Numbered from the stretch's first letter, positions 1-10,315 are shown. The stretch is 64,000 nt of DNA from DTU053 sp012520115 (GCA_050953725.1 JBMNNB010000003.1:434001-498000); one strand, 5' to 3'. A program made the numbers and translations. The notes: generated by a model from the letters alone, not told the origin.

Positions 1-232
1 ACTCATAAACCTCATGCCGCCTGAAGGCGTGATTGCCCGTTGTGATGAAATCAACGCCGCTTTCAAGCAGGTGCGTGGCGGAGGCGGGGGTAATACCGTT
101 GCCTGCGGCGGAATTTTCACCGTTGGCAATACATATATCTATTTCCTTCAGCCTTTTTATGGCGGGCAGGTGGTGCCTTAAAAACTCGCAGCCCTGTGTT
201 CCCACCACATCGCCGATTGCAAGGATGTTCAT
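1..232 (-). CDS. YmdB-family metallophosphoesterase, N-terminal part
   Basis: Partial gene; the 3' end lies outside the window. The first 77 codons are readable from the ATG at 232. The N-terminus MNILAIGDVVGTQG carries the GDV metal-binding motif of the TIGR00282 phosphoesterase family. IANGENSAAGNGIT and TTGNHAF supply the family's GENxAxG and GNH motifs. Family members such as B. subtilis YmdB are cytoplasmic, metal-dependent 2',3'-cyclic nucleotide phosphodiesterases, encoded directly downstream of RNase Y and affecting biofilm versus motility choice. Here too the gene lies 109 nt downstream of rny on the same strand, which supports the call. The exact substrate is inferred from the family. 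Confidence 0.9.
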   Translation of the reverse strand, partial: MNILAIGDVVGTQGCEFLRHHLPAIKRLKEIDICIANGENSAAGNGITPASATHLLESGVDFITTGNHAFRRHEVYE

Positions 233-341
233 TCTTTACCCCCCTTATGAGCAAAATGCGGCAAGCGAATTAAAGCCGCCTGCCGCAAATGAAAGTACAA
301 AGATGCTGATTAAAGCAAAGTATTACTTTAATTCTGTGCCG

Positions 342-1895
342 TTATTTTGCGTAGTCAACGGCACGGCTCTCTCTTATAATATGGACCTTAATCTGGCCCG
401 GATATTCAAGCTCATCCTCAATCTTTTTGACGATGTCACGGGCTACAAGCACCATTCTGTCATCGGAGACAGACTCGGGATTGACTATGATGCGAACCTC
501 ACGACCCGCCTGAATGGCGAAGGATTTTTCAACGCCGTCAAAGGATGTTGCAATCTCCTCAAGCTTTTCAAGACGCTTGATGTAGCTCTGAAGATTCTCT
601 CGCCTTGCTCCCGGTCTTGCTGCCGAGATTGCGTCCGCCGCCTGAACAAGGCATGCAACAACTGTCTTAGGCTCAACGTCGCCGTGATGTGCCTGAATTG
701 CGTGGATAACGCTGTCGTTCTCCTTATACTTCTTGGCAAACTCAACGCCAAGCTCCACGTGTGAGCCGTCAAACTCGTGGTCTATGGCCTTGCCGATATC
801 GTGGAGTAGACCTGCACGCTTTGCGAGCTTGACATCTGCGCCCAGCTCCGCAGCCATAAGGCCTGCGATATAAGAAACCTCAAGTGAGTGGTTAAGCACA
901 TTCTGACCGTAGCTTGTACGGTATTTTAAACGGCCCAGCAGCTTTACGATTTCAGGATGTACGCCGTTTACGCCTGCGTCTATAACGGCACGCTCGCCGG
1001 TCTGCTTAATTGTTGCCTCCACCTCACGGCGGGACTTGTCAAACATCTCCTCAATACGTGCCGGATGGATTCTGCCGTCGCTGATAAGCTTTTCAAGGGT
1101 CAGCCTTGCGACCTCACGCCTTACCGGGTCAAAGCTCGAAAGGGTGATGGCCTCCGGCGTGTCGTCGATAATAAGGTCAACGCCTGTGGTGGTTTCAAGG
1201 GCACGGATGTTCCTGCCCTCTCTGCCGATGATTCTGCCCTTCATTTCGTCATTGGGCAGTGCAACTACGGATACGGTTGCCTCTGCGGCGTGGTCCGCAG
1301 CGCACCTCTGAATGGCGGTGGAGATAATCTCCCTTGCCATTGCTTCGGATTCTTCCACCGTCTTCTGCTTGTATTCAAGCAGCTTTACGGCCTTTTCGTG
1401 TTCTAAGGAATCCTCAAGGGTTTTAAGCAGGTATTCCTTCGCCTGCTCCTGAGTGTAGCCGGAAATGCGTTCGAGCATTTCAAACTGGCTCTTTTTGAGT
1501 GAGTCGAGCTCCTCTAACCTTTCTTCAACACTTTTGAGCTTTTTGTTAAGTGTTTCGTCCTTCTTTTCAAGTCCGTCAAGCTTTTTGTCCAGGCTCTCTT
1601 CCTTTTGAATGAGCCTGCGCTCCTGGCGCTGGATTTCGCTTCTGCGTTCACGCAGCTCACGCTCTGTTTCGGTACGCAGCTTATGAATTTCGTCCTTGGC
1701 TTCGATTATAGCCTCTTTTTTCTTTGACTCTGCCTGTGCGATAGCCTGGCTTACTATTCTGTTGGCTTCATCCGTAGCCGAGCCTATTGTCCGTTCGGCC
1801 ACTCTGCGCCTGTGATTGCTGCCTATGGCAAAGCCTACGACAAAAATAACAACTGCGGCAACAGCTAAAAGGACTATTGTCCAAATAAGATCCAA
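342..1895 (-). CDS. rny: Ribonuclease Y
   Basis: Membrane-anchored endoribonuclease that initiates mRNA decay. In order: one N-terminal transmembrane helix (about residues 2-23), a long charged coiled coil (about 28-185), a KH RNA-binding domain with GRIIGREGRN (about 220-229), and an HD phosphohydrolase domain with LLHDIGKAIDHE (HD at about 365-366). The open frame extends to an ATG at 1961. I prefer the TTG at 1895, because AAGGAGG sits 8 nt upstream and the protein (517 aa) then begins at the transmembrane helix like other RNase Y proteins. The longer form would add 22 basic residues before the helix. It is followed by ymdB, the usual order in Firmicutes. Confidence 0.95.
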   Translation of the reverse strand: MDLIWTIVLLAVAAVVIFVVGFAIGSNHRRRVAERTIGSATDEANRIVSQAIAQAESKKKEAIIEAKDEIHKLRTETERELRERRSEIQRQERRLIQKEESLDKKLDGLEKKDETLNKKLKSVEERLEELDSLKKSQFEMLERISGYTQEQAKEYLLKTLEDSLEHEKAVKLLEYKQKTVEESEAMAREIISTAIQRCAADHAAEATVSVVALPNDEMKGRIIGREGRNIRALETTTGVDLIIDDTPEAITLSSFDPVRREVARLTLEKLISDGRIHPARIEEMFDKSRREVEATIKQTGERAVIDAGVNGVHPEIVKLLGRLKYRTSYGQNVLNHSLEVSYIAGLMAAELGADVKLAKRAGLLHDIGKAIDHEFDGSHVELGVEFAKKYKENDSVIHAIQAHHGDVEPKTVVACLVQAADAISAARPGARRENLQSYIKRLEKLEEIATSFDGVEKSFAIQAGREVRIIVNPESVSDDRMVLVARDIVKKIEDELEYPGQIKVHIIRESRAVDYAK

Positions 1896-2289
1896 ACAAT
1901 GCACCTCCTTAAGTTTGGTAATACGGGTAACTTTGACGCCGTTTTTGCGCCGTACCCTCATTTACGGAAGTGCCGAAAATCAATACTATTAACATTTTTT
2001 GACAACCGCCCGATTTATATCGGGGCAAGAGAACAAAAAATATAAATATACATACAGCCTTTGCTTTATTTAATATCAGCTCATAGCTGCGATTATCGAT
2101 TAATCGGCAATCCGGAAAAATGCTCAGTCAGTGCGTACACGTCCATTTTCTGAATTAGGCAAAAAAATTTATATGTCCGCACTATACGAAGTATTTTAAC
2201 TCTTTATCTTGCTAATGTCAATGTTTTCTTATAGGGAATGAATATTGTTTAGAAAATCTTTACAATTCCGGTGTGAATCTGTATGTTTA
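1896..2289. other. AT-rich intergenic region upstream of rny
   Basis: Low-GC sequence between the rny start and the GC-rich repeat island. It presumably carries the rny promoter, but I could not pick a convincing -35/-10 pair. No RNA gene or ORF with a ribosome-binding site is visible. Confidence 0.5.
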
Positions 2290-3125
2290 TACTTTTTAAA
2301 GCAAATTCCGGCGTGGCGGGGTGAAAAAGTGTGGTTTGGGGGTGTTTTTCAGCCCGTGGGGGCGTGGCCGCCGGGGGAGCCGTGCGCCGGGGGGCGGGGC
2401 GGGTGCCGCCGTGGCGATTTGAAATCCGCTGTGGGGGCGGCTTGCGTGGGTCGCCCTAAAAACCGAGTGGCACTGGCGGTTTTAACTACCCGCCGGGGGC
2501 GTGACCGCCGGGGGAGCCGTGCGCCGTACGGAAGTGGCGAGTGCCGGGGCGATTGGAAATCCGCCGTGGGGGCGGGGTGGTGTTCGTTGCAGGGTCAGTT
2601 ACCGCAAGAATGCGCCGGCGGTGTGACTATTGTGGGGTTAGGTTACCTGCCCGAAGTGGGGCGGGGGCTGTGCGACGGGGCGGGGTGCTTGCCGTTGCGT
2701 AGGGTGTGTCCGCCGCATAAGGGTGTCTGCTGGTGGGGGCGGGGTGTCTGCCCGCCGGGAGGTGCGAAACTAAACAACGGAGTGGGCGGGTGATTGACCG
2801 CCTAAAGTGGTGTTATCCGAAGGGGCTTTTGAAAGTCCGCCGTGGGGCGTGGACTCTGCCCGCCGGGGGTGCGAAACTAAACAACGGAGTGGGCGGGTGA
2901 TTGACCGCCTAAAGTGGTGTTGTCCGAAGGGGCTTTTGAAAGTCCGCCGTGGGGCGTGGACTCTGCCCGCCGGGGGTGCGAAACTAAACGGCGGGGCGGG
3001 GTGTCTGACCGATGTGGGGCGGGGGCTGTGCCACGGGGCGGGGTGGTATGGTAAACCGCCGAGGGGCAGGTTGCCTGTCGTGAGGCGTGGGGTACCTGCC
3101 CGAAGTGGGGCGGGGTGACTATCCG
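2290..3125. repeat. GC-rich repeat island A (G-rich on the + strand)
   Basis: About 830 nt of very G-rich, internally repetitive DNA with abrupt borders to AT-rich flanks. Words such as GGGGCGGGG, CCGCCGGGGG and GTGCGAAACTAAAC recur. CCGCCGTGGGG and CCGAAGTGGGGCGGGG occur several times, and near 2761-2974 there is a perfect-looking tandem duplication. Open frames run through the island on both strands, but they are Gly/Arg/Pro/Cys-rich, lack ribosome-binding sites and resemble no protein, so I treat it as non-coding. Runs of four or more closely spaced G-tracts could form G-quadruplexes. Two more islands of similar composition occur at about 42170-42500 and 51060-51760. Confidence 0.8.
2761..2974. 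repeat. Two 107-nt tandem repeats inside island A
   Basis: The word GGTGCGAAACTAAAC starts at 2761, 2868 and 2975, giving a period of 107 nt. The two full units differ by essentially one base: TTATCCGA in the first, TTGTCCGA in the second. After 2975 the repeat degenerates into GGCGGGGCGGGG. Near identity means a recent duplication or active homogenisation. Confidence 0.85.
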
Positions 3126-3159
3126 GAGAGGCGGTTGTGTCCTCAATATAAATTATGAA

Positions 3160-6100
3160 TCAGATGAGGTTTTTATATTCAACGGGGATGCTTTTGTTAA
3201 GGTGCAAAGAGTAAAGCTCGGCGGAGACGTTTTCTCTCGGCATTCTCAAAATTTCGCTGACTGCTCTGAGGTAGACTGTAAGCTGACCCTCATAGCGGCT
3301 GACAAGGGTCTTTTCCGAAGTGACCCTGTCGGTCTTGTAATCGACCACGACCGCCCTGTCGCCCTTTACATAGACTAAGTCCACGCGTCCCTGTATGAGA
3401 ATCTTTTCGTCTGCGGCGGTGCCGTTTTTAAGCTCCCTGAAAATCTCTGCGGCGGGAATCTGAATTGTGAAATTCTGCTCCCTTAATACCCTGTCCGCTT
3501 CGAGAATGCGCCTTGCGGTGTCGCTGTTAAAGAAGCCTTCTGCCGCCTCCTTGGACACGGCGTTTATCTCCTGTTCGGTCATTTTTCCTGTCGAAAGAAG
3601 TCGGTTCAGCTCGGCGTCGATGTCCTTTGAGGCGGCCCCGAGGTCGCAAAGCTGGAGGAATTTATGGTTGGCACTGCCCTTTTCCGATGCCGTCATCTCG
3701 CCGTCACAGGCGAAGGCGGGCTTTGACAGGGCGAAGAACTCCGAATTAAAGCGGACTGCGAAAAGCTCCGAGGCGGACATCTTTGCGGGGACTGCGGCAA
3801 GGGCGCTGTACGGGTATTCGTAGGCGACACGTTTCTCAATCTCTCTTAAAAGCCGCCTATCCGCCTTAAATTCGGCGGCAGGCTCGTCCTGAGAGATGTC
3901 GTCCTCGGTATTAAGCACAACGTCGAGGCTGAAATCGGCGGGCTGAGTTTCGATAAGCTCACCTGCGGCGCACATATTTCTCAGTTTTGCCGCATCCGGG
4001 TGCCTTAAAAAGCCCAAAAGCAGCCAGTCCGCAAAGCTCTGGGCAGAGCTTACGGCATAGGAGCTTATATTGCCCTCAGTCGGCAGGGCGGTGACTGCAC
4101 TTTGCACCTTTTTCTCCGTGCTTTTAAAGGAGGACACCATGATAAGCGCCTCCCTTGCCCTTGTCATGGCAACATACAGTAGGCGCAGGTATTCAGCCGC
4201 CTCGTTCTTTCTTGCCAATATTCCCGTTGCGACTGAGGGGACCGTGCTGTATATGTTCAGCTTTTCGGCATTTCTGATTTTAACGCCCAGACCCGTCTCG
4301 GGGGTGACGGTATAGCGTCTTTGATTGTCATACATGATACCTGCGCAGTTGGCTATTATTACATAGGGGAATTCAAGACCCTTAGACTTGTGCACGGTCA
4401 TAATGCGCACCACATCGGCGCCCTCCGAAACACCGGAAGCAGAGGGCAGGTCCCCGTCCATGCGCTGAAGGATGTCCATCTTCCTGATAAAGCCCGAAAG
4501 CCCGGTGCCCTTGTTCTTCTCGTACTCCTCGGCGTATTCGCACAAGAGTGAGAGGTTGGCCTTGCGCTTTTCGCTGCGGCTCATGGCTCCCACTATGGAC
4601 ATGTAGCCGGTTTTTTCATATATGGACCTTATGAATTTCGCCGTGGGCATAATGCCCGACAGATTTCTGAAAAGGCGGATATCCTCCATCAGTGTCTTTG
4701 CTTTTTCATTGCCCGATAAGACATATTGAGACAGGCAGGAGTAGAGAGAGGCGTTTTTATCGAGCATTCTCAGCTCTGCAATCTCGTCGGGAGTAAAACC
4801 GTATATGGGCGAGAACATTAAGGCTAACAGGTCAACATCCCGTGAGGGGTTGTCTATGGTGCGCAAAAATGAGAGCATGACGGCAATCTCCGTTGCGCCG
4901 AAAAAGCCGTTCTTCTCCTCGGCGTAGGCGTCTATGCCCTCTTTAATAAGGGCGTCACGATACATATAGGCCACGGCGTTTGCGTTTCTGATAAGGATAC
5001 AGAAATCAGAGGCCCTGACCGGGTGCTTTTTCTCCTTCTGCCCGACCGTCACGCCGCTTTGTATGGTCCTTTTAATAAATGAGGCTATGTATTTTGCCTC
5101 CGCTTCGAGCTTTTTTAACTCCGAATTCTGCTTATCGTGCTCTAAAATGTGCAGGCTGACGGCGGGATTGAGACGTTTTTCCTCGTCTTCATATTCCGCT
5201 CCCGCAATCATCTCGTGACCCTCGGTGTACTCAACATCGCCCGTCTCTTTGGACATAAGGCAGGAGAACAGGAAGTTTACGGCGGAGATTATATCCTTTC
5301 GGCTTCTGAAATTCCTGTCAAGAAAGAGCCTTGCGGGGAATTTGCGTTCGTCTGCGTCGGCGGAGCTTTCAAGCAGGCTTAAGAAGATTTCGGGCATTGC
5401 GAGCCTGAACCTGTAAATGCTCTGCTTTACGTCGCCGACCACAAACAGCTTCTCGCCCTCTGAGGAAAGTGTCCTGAATATGGTGTTCTGAAGCTCGTTT
5501 GTGTCCTGATACTCGTCTATGAGTACATGTTTGTAATTGTCTGAGAGTTCCTGTGCTAATTCTGTTTTATATAAATCGCCGTTTTCGTCCTCTTTAATCA
5601 ACAGCCTGAGTGCAAGCTGGTTTAAGACCGAGAAGGAATAGGCGTTTTTTGCCTTCATTCTGTCAAAAAGCCTGTCTGAAAAGACCATTGCGGCGTTAAC
5701 AAGCTCCCTTATGACGGGCAGCAGGTAGGTCAAGTCCTCTTTATGCTCGTCGGAGGTGGCGACAGCGTATTTTTCTTTGCAGTCCATTATTGTACCCTTT
5801 GCCTTATTGCGCTTTGCCTGCGCAGACAGCTTATATATATTGTCGCCCATGTTTCTGATTGTGGGCAGGCTGTCAAAGCTGATACCCTTCAGGCTGTTCA
5901 TCAGCTCATCCCAGTCGCCGCCTTCGGCCAAGTCGGCAATTCTCTTATAATTGGACAGTTCCCGCTCCAATACATCGGGATAGCGGGCTGCAAGAACCTC
6001 GTCACGGTATGACAGGGTCAAGGCGTCGTTGACAAGCGAAATGCAGTAATTTGCGACTTCCTTAATTTTGCCCCTGATTATGTCGTGCCAGATGCTTTCA

Positions 6101-6711
6101 TTGCTGTTCTCGTAAGACTCTGCCACGCTGTCGAGCCACTTAAAGGGGAAGGGGTAGACCATGGCCTGATTATAGAGGGTTTCGATGAGCTCACCGAGTG
6201 CGGCGTCGCTTCTGCTCTCGGTCACCACGTCCGCCATGCGCCTGAAGGCCTCGCCCCGCTCCATGTAAAGCTCCTCGATGACGCTCTCTAAGGTTTCTTT
6301 TCTGAGTGCCGTTTCCTCGGAGCCGTCAAGGGGTCTGAAGTCCGGTGAGATGTCCGTTTTGTGGAAGTTTTCCCTTAAAAGCTTTATGCAAAATGAGTCC
6401 ATGGTGCAGATATCGGCGCTTTCGATGCCGATTTTTAGCTTGGTCAGGCGCACATCGAAGGGGTTAAGGGCTATGCGGCTGTTAATCTCCCTTTTAATCT
6501 TCTGGCGCATTTCGCCTGCGGCGGCGTTGGTAAAGGTTACGACCAGAAGCTCCGAGGGGTGGCAGGGGTCCTTTTCGTCAAGAAGAAGCTGTATGACCCT
6601 TTCCACAAGCACGGCTGTCTTGCCCGACCCTGCCGCAGCAGAGAGGGCTATGCCGCCTCCTTTTAATTCGATAGCCTTTTCCTGGTGCTTTGTCCAGACT
6701 ACCTTAGCCAT
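3160..6711 (-). CDS. addA: ATP-dependent helicase/nuclease subunit A
   Basis: Subunit of the AddAB helicase-nuclease, which resects double-strand breaks for RecA loading. The 1183-aa length is normal. Visible features are a UvrD-type Walker A AAAGSGKT at residues 25-32, a Walker B/motif II stretch LIDEYQDT near residue 395, superfamily-1 helicase motifs such as VGDVKQSIYRFR and YVAMTRAREAL, and a C-terminal RecB-family nuclease motif VVDYKTD around residue 1123. AGGAGG precedes the ATG at 6711 by 6 nt. It lies 21 nt downstream of addB and is presumably co-transcribed. No terminator is visible between its stop codon and GC-rich island A. Confidence 0.97.
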   Translation of the reverse strand: MAKVVWTKHQEKAIELKGGGIALSAAAGSGKTAVLVERVIQLLLDEKDPCHPSELLVVTFTNAAAGEMRQKIKREINSRIALNPFDVRLTKLKIGIESADICTMDSFCIKLLRENFHKTDISPDFRPLDGSEETALRKETLESVIEELYMERGEAFRRMADVVTESRSDAALGELIETLYNQAMVYPFPFKWLDSVAESYENSNESIWHDIIRGKIKEVANYCISLVNDALTLSYRDEVLAARYPDVLERELSNYKRIADLAEGGDWDELMNSLKGISFDSLPTIRNMGDNIYKLSAQAKRNKAKGTIMDCKEKYAVATSDEHKEDLTYLLPVIRELVNAAMVFSDRLFDRMKAKNAYSFSVLNQLALRLLIKEDENGDLYKTELAQELSDNYKHVLIDEYQDTNELQNTIFRTLSSEGEKLFVVGDVKQSIYRFRLAMPEIFLSLLESSADADERKFPARLFLDRNFRSRKDIISAVNFLFSCLMSKETGDVEYTEGHEMIAGAEYEDEEKRLNPAVSLHILEHDKQNSELKKLEAEAKYIASFIKRTIQSGVTVGQKEKKHPVRASDFCILIRNANAVAYMYRDALIKEGIDAYAEEKNGFFGATEIAVMLSFLRTIDNPSRDVDLLALMFSPIYGFTPDEIAELRMLDKNASLYSCLSQYVLSGNEKAKTLMEDIRLFRNLSGIMPTAKFIRSIYEKTGYMSIVGAMSRSEKRKANLSLLCEYAEEYEKNKGTGLSGFIRKMDILQRMDGDLPSASGVSEGADVVRIMTVHKSKGLEFPYVIIANCAGIMYDNQRRYTVTPETGLGVKIRNAEKLNIYSTVPSVATGILARKNEAAEYLRLLYVAMTRAREALIMVSSFKSTEKKVQSAVTALPTEGNISSYAVSSAQSFADWLLLGFLRHPDAAKLRNMCAAGELIETQPADFSLDVVLNTEDDISQDEPAAEFKADRRLLREIEKRVAYEYPYSALAAVPAKMSASELFAVRFNSEFFALSKPAFACDGEMTASEKGSANHKFLQLCDLGAASKDIDAELNRLLSTGKMTEQEINAVSKEAAEGFFNSDTARRILEADRVLREQNFTIQIPAAEIFRELKNGTAADEKILIQGRVDLVYVKGDRAVVVDYKTDRVTSEKTLVSRYEGQLTVYLRAVSEILRMPRENVSAELYSLHLNKSIPVEYKNLI

Positions 6712-6732
6712 AATGACCTCCTGATTTGAGGG

Positions 6733-9700
6733 TTAATCCTGATTCCGGCCTTCCGTTGCCCTGATGATTTCCTCCCAGGCCTTGTCTGCCTTCATGGAGA
6801 TGAGCTGCTTTAAGGGGCCGTCCTTTTCCCTGCCGCAGACGGAGCTGTAATCGCAGTAGCCGCAGGTTTTTTCATCGTCGGGCAGGGCGGGCACGTCGCC
6901 CTCCCTTAAACTGAAGGCCATACCGATAATCTGTTTATCTATAAACTCTTTTAAGTGCCTGAACTGTTCGAGGGAATAGACCGAGCCTGTTACCCTGCCG
7001 TTTCTGTCGATTTTTGCGGGGATTAAAACGCCCTCGCCGCCTCTTTCCATACCGCTTACGACCTGGGGCATATCAAGGATGATGCCGCTCATTCTGCCGA
7101 GCTTTTTAATCTCCTTCTCGTTCGTCTCCTCGTCAATATGCCTGCCCTCTATGGCCCTGCCGACTGCTGCGGGGACATAGAGCACGCCTGCGGGGACTGT
7201 TGTTTCGCCGTATCTGCCGCCCGCATTTTCGCAAAGGCCGATAAGGTATATAAGCATCTGCATGCTGAGACCGTTTAAGACGGCGTCAAGCTCGAACTTT
7301 TTTATGCCTGTCTTATAGTCCACGACTCTGATATAGGACTTGCCTGAGTCCTCCATAACATCGACCCTGTCGACCGTGCCCGTAACTGCCACAACGGAGC
7401 CGTCGGGGAGCTTCAGTTCATAGGGTCTGACCTCGCCGTCGTAGGACATTTTAAGCTCCACATCTTTTACTTCAAAGCGGCCTTCCATTAATTCCTCAAG
7501 CAAACGGTTCAGCACCACAAGCACAGTCTCCGCCTGCTTTTCCAGCACATAGCGAAGCCGCTCGGAGCTTTCGTGCATATGGCCGAGGAAGTTATCCGAA
7601 TATTCTTTAACCGCTGCATATACTGTACTTTTAAGCTCGTCTTTGTCCATTTGCGAAAGCGTTTCGGTGCCGTGTTTTGAAATCAGCGTTTCAAGGGCAT
7701 AGTGCACAGCCGAACCGCTCTTTGAAAAGTCGAACACTGCAGCCTTTAAGGGCTTTGCCTTTATGGCATAGCGGCAGAAGTACTGGAAGGGGCATTTGTA
7801 GAAGGTCTCGACCTTTGAGGGGCTTATATACATCCTTTCGCCGAAAAGCTCCTTGGCCTTTTGCTTGTCTGCAAAGGATATTCTCTCGCCGGAAGTAAGC
7901 CTTCTTATGGCCTGTATCCTGCCCTGAAATTCCGGGCGGCTGGCGACAAATTCCCTTAATGATGCCGCCTCGACGGAGTTTTCGTTCCACTTTACCGCCG
8001 CCTGCTCGAAGGCGGATTCTGCGCTCTCCACCTTTTCTATGGAGGGCAGCATGGAAAAATCGACCTTATTGCAGTTGGGGAAAAGGCTCTCTACCATGGT
8101 GACGATTTCGGAAGGGAGCTTTTCATTGCCCGTAAAGTTTGAGACGGAATATGTAATATAAAGGCTGTCCGTTGCGGCGGTAAGTGCGGTGTAGACTATA
8201 AACCGCTCCTGGGCCGCCTTGTATTCATCGGCGCAGGCAAGCTCTATGCCCGCATTTAAGAGACTGCGCCTTTCCTTGTCAGTGAAAATGGTGCTGTTTT
8301 CGAGTGCGGCGGGGAAATCGCCCTCGTTTGCGCCGGCTACGAAGACCACCTTCGGGGAGGAAGTCCTGATTCTGTCGGCGCTGCCTATGGTTACGGCGTC
8401 AAGCCCCTTGGGGATGCTGCCTATTTCCCTGCTCGAAATGAGGGTGTTGAGTATAGCGAAAAACTCCTTCGGGCTGTAAAACTCGTCGCCGAGCAGGTTT
8501 GCCATGTCGTCAAGGCTGCTCATAAGAATGTCCCATACCCGCTCGCACTCAAGGGCATAGGGCAGGTGGCCGCTGTTGTTCAAAAACAGCGCATAATCCT
8601 TAAGGGCGGTTCTGACATCCATGTCAACAAGCAGTTCATAAAGGGCCTTGGCGCAGTCCCTGCCCGTGCTGTTTTCGATTGTTTCTTTAAGGCTCAGCAA
8701 GGGATTTACGACAGCCTGCCTTAACTCGTTAATCTGCTTTAAAGTCGCCTCGTCCTTGTCAGTAAACTGCACTCCCAAGCCCTCAGGGTGCTTTGTCCAC
8801 TCATTAAGCCAGTCCCTGCCGTCTATCTGCCAAATCAGAACATAGGCTTCAAGCAGGGAGATTTCCTCGATTCTGAGCGGGGAAAGACCTGTTTTAAGAA
8901 AGCGCATTATAAGCTCCGTGTCAAAGCCCTCTGCCGCAATCTGCGAAGCGCAGAGGACGAACTGCATCAAGGGGTCGGTGTTAAGGGTGCGAAGGCTGTC
9001 CTCAAAGACGGGGATACCGTACTTTTTAAAGGCGGCGGAGAGGGCGGTGCGCATCTGATCAGGCGTGCGCTCGATTACCACAATGTCCTTTGCCCTGATT
9101 CCCCGCTCACGGATGAGCTTCTTTGCGGTCAGGGCTATGTATTCGCACTCCTCCATGTAGTTTGCGGCGGAGGCTATGGTGATATTGTCCGCTTTGCCGC
9201 TGTATACATGGGGGTCTATGCTGTAAATATTCTTTTCCAAAGCCCGAAGCTCCGGGGAATTATATCTTTTTAAGATAGGCGGGAAGTTGTTGTACTTATT
9301 AGGCCCCGACATATACATGGGCTTTGCGAAGGGCACTCCCGCCCGCTTTGCGATTTCCCTAAGCTGGTTTATGGTTCTGACCGTGTGGCCGAAGGGGCCG
9401 ATATTCGGCGCAGTGTCGTATAAAAACTCTGCGGTGACGGTGACATATACAGCGTCCGCCTGACTTACGGCAATCTCTATTACATCGAGCTCTCGCTTTG
9501 TAAAGCCCGCAAAGGCGTCTATGAAAATCAGCCTGTTCTTAAACGGCTCATGCTCCTTTGAGAGCCTTAACAGAAGGCTCATATTGTCTATGTCCGGGAA
9601 GCTCTCCTTTAAGACAGCCTCGTATGCTGAGAAAATGAGGGAGACCTCGGCGGTCTTGTTTCTCAGTGACTCGGAGGACATAACTTCGCCCGTACTGCGC

Positions 9701-10110
9701 AAGGCTTCGGGTGAAACGCCGAGGGCCTGAAGCTCGTTATACAGGGACAAAAGCTCTAAGATGATTTTTTCGTTTTGTCCCTCGCTCTTGTAGAAATTAA
9801 GCAGAGGTGAAATCCTTGTCAGCGTCAGGCTCATCATGGCCGCCGCCATACCCTTGTCCGGCTCGGACTTTGAGGTCGGCTCGTAAAGCTCACTCAATTT
9901 CTGGCTGAGTCTTGAAAAGCTGAGAATTTCGAGCTGCTGCATTTTGTCGGCACCGAGGTGACTTAGCATCGCCTTTTCGCTCTCATATGAAAACTGCTCG
10001 GGTACAAGCAGCATTAGATTCTCTCTGCCGTCCTTTATAAAATCGGCAATAAGCCGCCTTATAAGCTCGGTTTTGCCGCTCTTTGCCCTGCCTATTACAA
10101 GATATAGCAT
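6733..10110 (-). CDS. addB: ATP-dependent helicase/deoxyribonuclease subunit B
   Basis: Partner of AddA in double-strand-break resection. It has an N-terminal inactive-helicase P-loop GRAKSGKTE, a long UvrD-like body, and a C-terminal nuclease domain with DYKTG. The four cysteines that bind the iron-sulphur cluster are visible as YKCPFQYFC plus CGYCDYSSVC near the C-terminus, in the family's spacing. The frame extends upstream to 10137, but the ATG at 10110 has AAGGAAG 8 nt upstream and begins MLYLVIGRAKSGKTE like other AddB proteins, giving 1125 aa. It is first in the addBA pair. Confidence 0.97.
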   Translation of the reverse strand: MLYLVIGRAKSGKTELIRRLIADFIKDGRENLMLLVPEQFSYESEKAMLSHLGADKMQQLEILSFSRLSQKLSELYEPTSKSEPDKGMAAAMMSLTLTRISPLLNFYKSEGQNEKIILELLSLYNELQALGVSPEALRSTGEVMSSESLRNKTAEVSLIFSAYEAVLKESFPDIDNMSLLLRLSKEHEPFKNRLIFIDAFAGFTKRELDVIEIAVSQADAVYVTVTAEFLYDTAPNIGPFGHTVRTINQLREIAKRAGVPFAKPMYMSGPNKYNNFPPILKRYNSPELRALEKNIYSIDPHVYSGKADNITIASAANYMEECEYIALTAKKLIRERGIRAKDIVVIERTPDQMRTALSAAFKKYGIPVFEDSLRTLNTDPLMQFVLCASQIAAEGFDTELIMRFLKTGLSPLRIEEISLLEAYVLIWQIDGRDWLNEWTKHPEGLGVQFTDKDEATLKQINELRQAVVNPLLSLKETIENSTGRDCAKALYELLVDMDVRTALKDYALFLNNSGHLPYALECERVWDILMSSLDDMANLLGDEFYSPKEFFAILNTLISSREIGSIPKGLDAVTIGSADRIRTSSPKVVFVAGANEGDFPAALENSTIFTDKERRSLLNAGIELACADEYKAAQERFIVYTALTAATDSLYITYSVSNFTGNEKLPSEIVTMVESLFPNCNKVDFSMLPSIEKVESAESAFEQAAVKWNENSVEAASLREFVASRPEFQGRIQAIRRLTSGERISFADKQKAKELFGERMYISPSKVETFYKCPFQYFCRYAIKAKPLKAAVFDFSKSGSAVHYALETLISKHGTETLSQMDKDELKSTVYAAVKEYSDNFLGHMHESSERLRYVLEKQAETVLVVLNRLLEELMEGRFEVKDVELKMSYDGEVRPYELKLPDGSVVAVTGTVDRVDVMEDSGKSYIRVVDYKTGIKKFELDAVLNGLSMQMLIYLIGLCENAGGRYGETTVPAGVLYVPAAVGRAIEGRHIDEETNEKEIKKLGRMSGIILDMPQVVSGMERGGEGVLIPAKIDRNGRVTGSVYSLEQFRHLKEFIDKQIIGMAFSLREGDVPALPDDEKTCGYCDYSSVCGREKDGPLKQLISMKADKAWEEIIRATEGRNQD

Positions 10111-10315
10111 AGTTGTCACTTCCTTTTGCGGCTGCACCGCCGGGTAAATCTATACTTCATTATACAGGCATAAAGTTAAATTGGGAATACCCTGCCATAA
10201 TATTATAACGATAGTGTGTGTACAATTCATCGGACTGTTTTTGAAGAGATTTCGGCATTTACTAAACTTGACCGTAATGCTATCATAAAGACAGAAGAAA
10301 ATTCGGGGTGATATT

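Noticed and set aside
33..764. ORF antisense to the 3' part of rny and the ymdB start
   Set aside because: It overlaps conserved RNase Y and YmdB coding sequence on the other strand and has no start signal.
2245..3118. Two long plus-strand ORFs (and a minus-strand one) through the GC-rich island A
   Set aside because: Gly/Arg/Pro/Cys-rich composition driven by base composition, no ribosome-binding site, open in several frames at once, and the sequence is tandem repetitive DNA.
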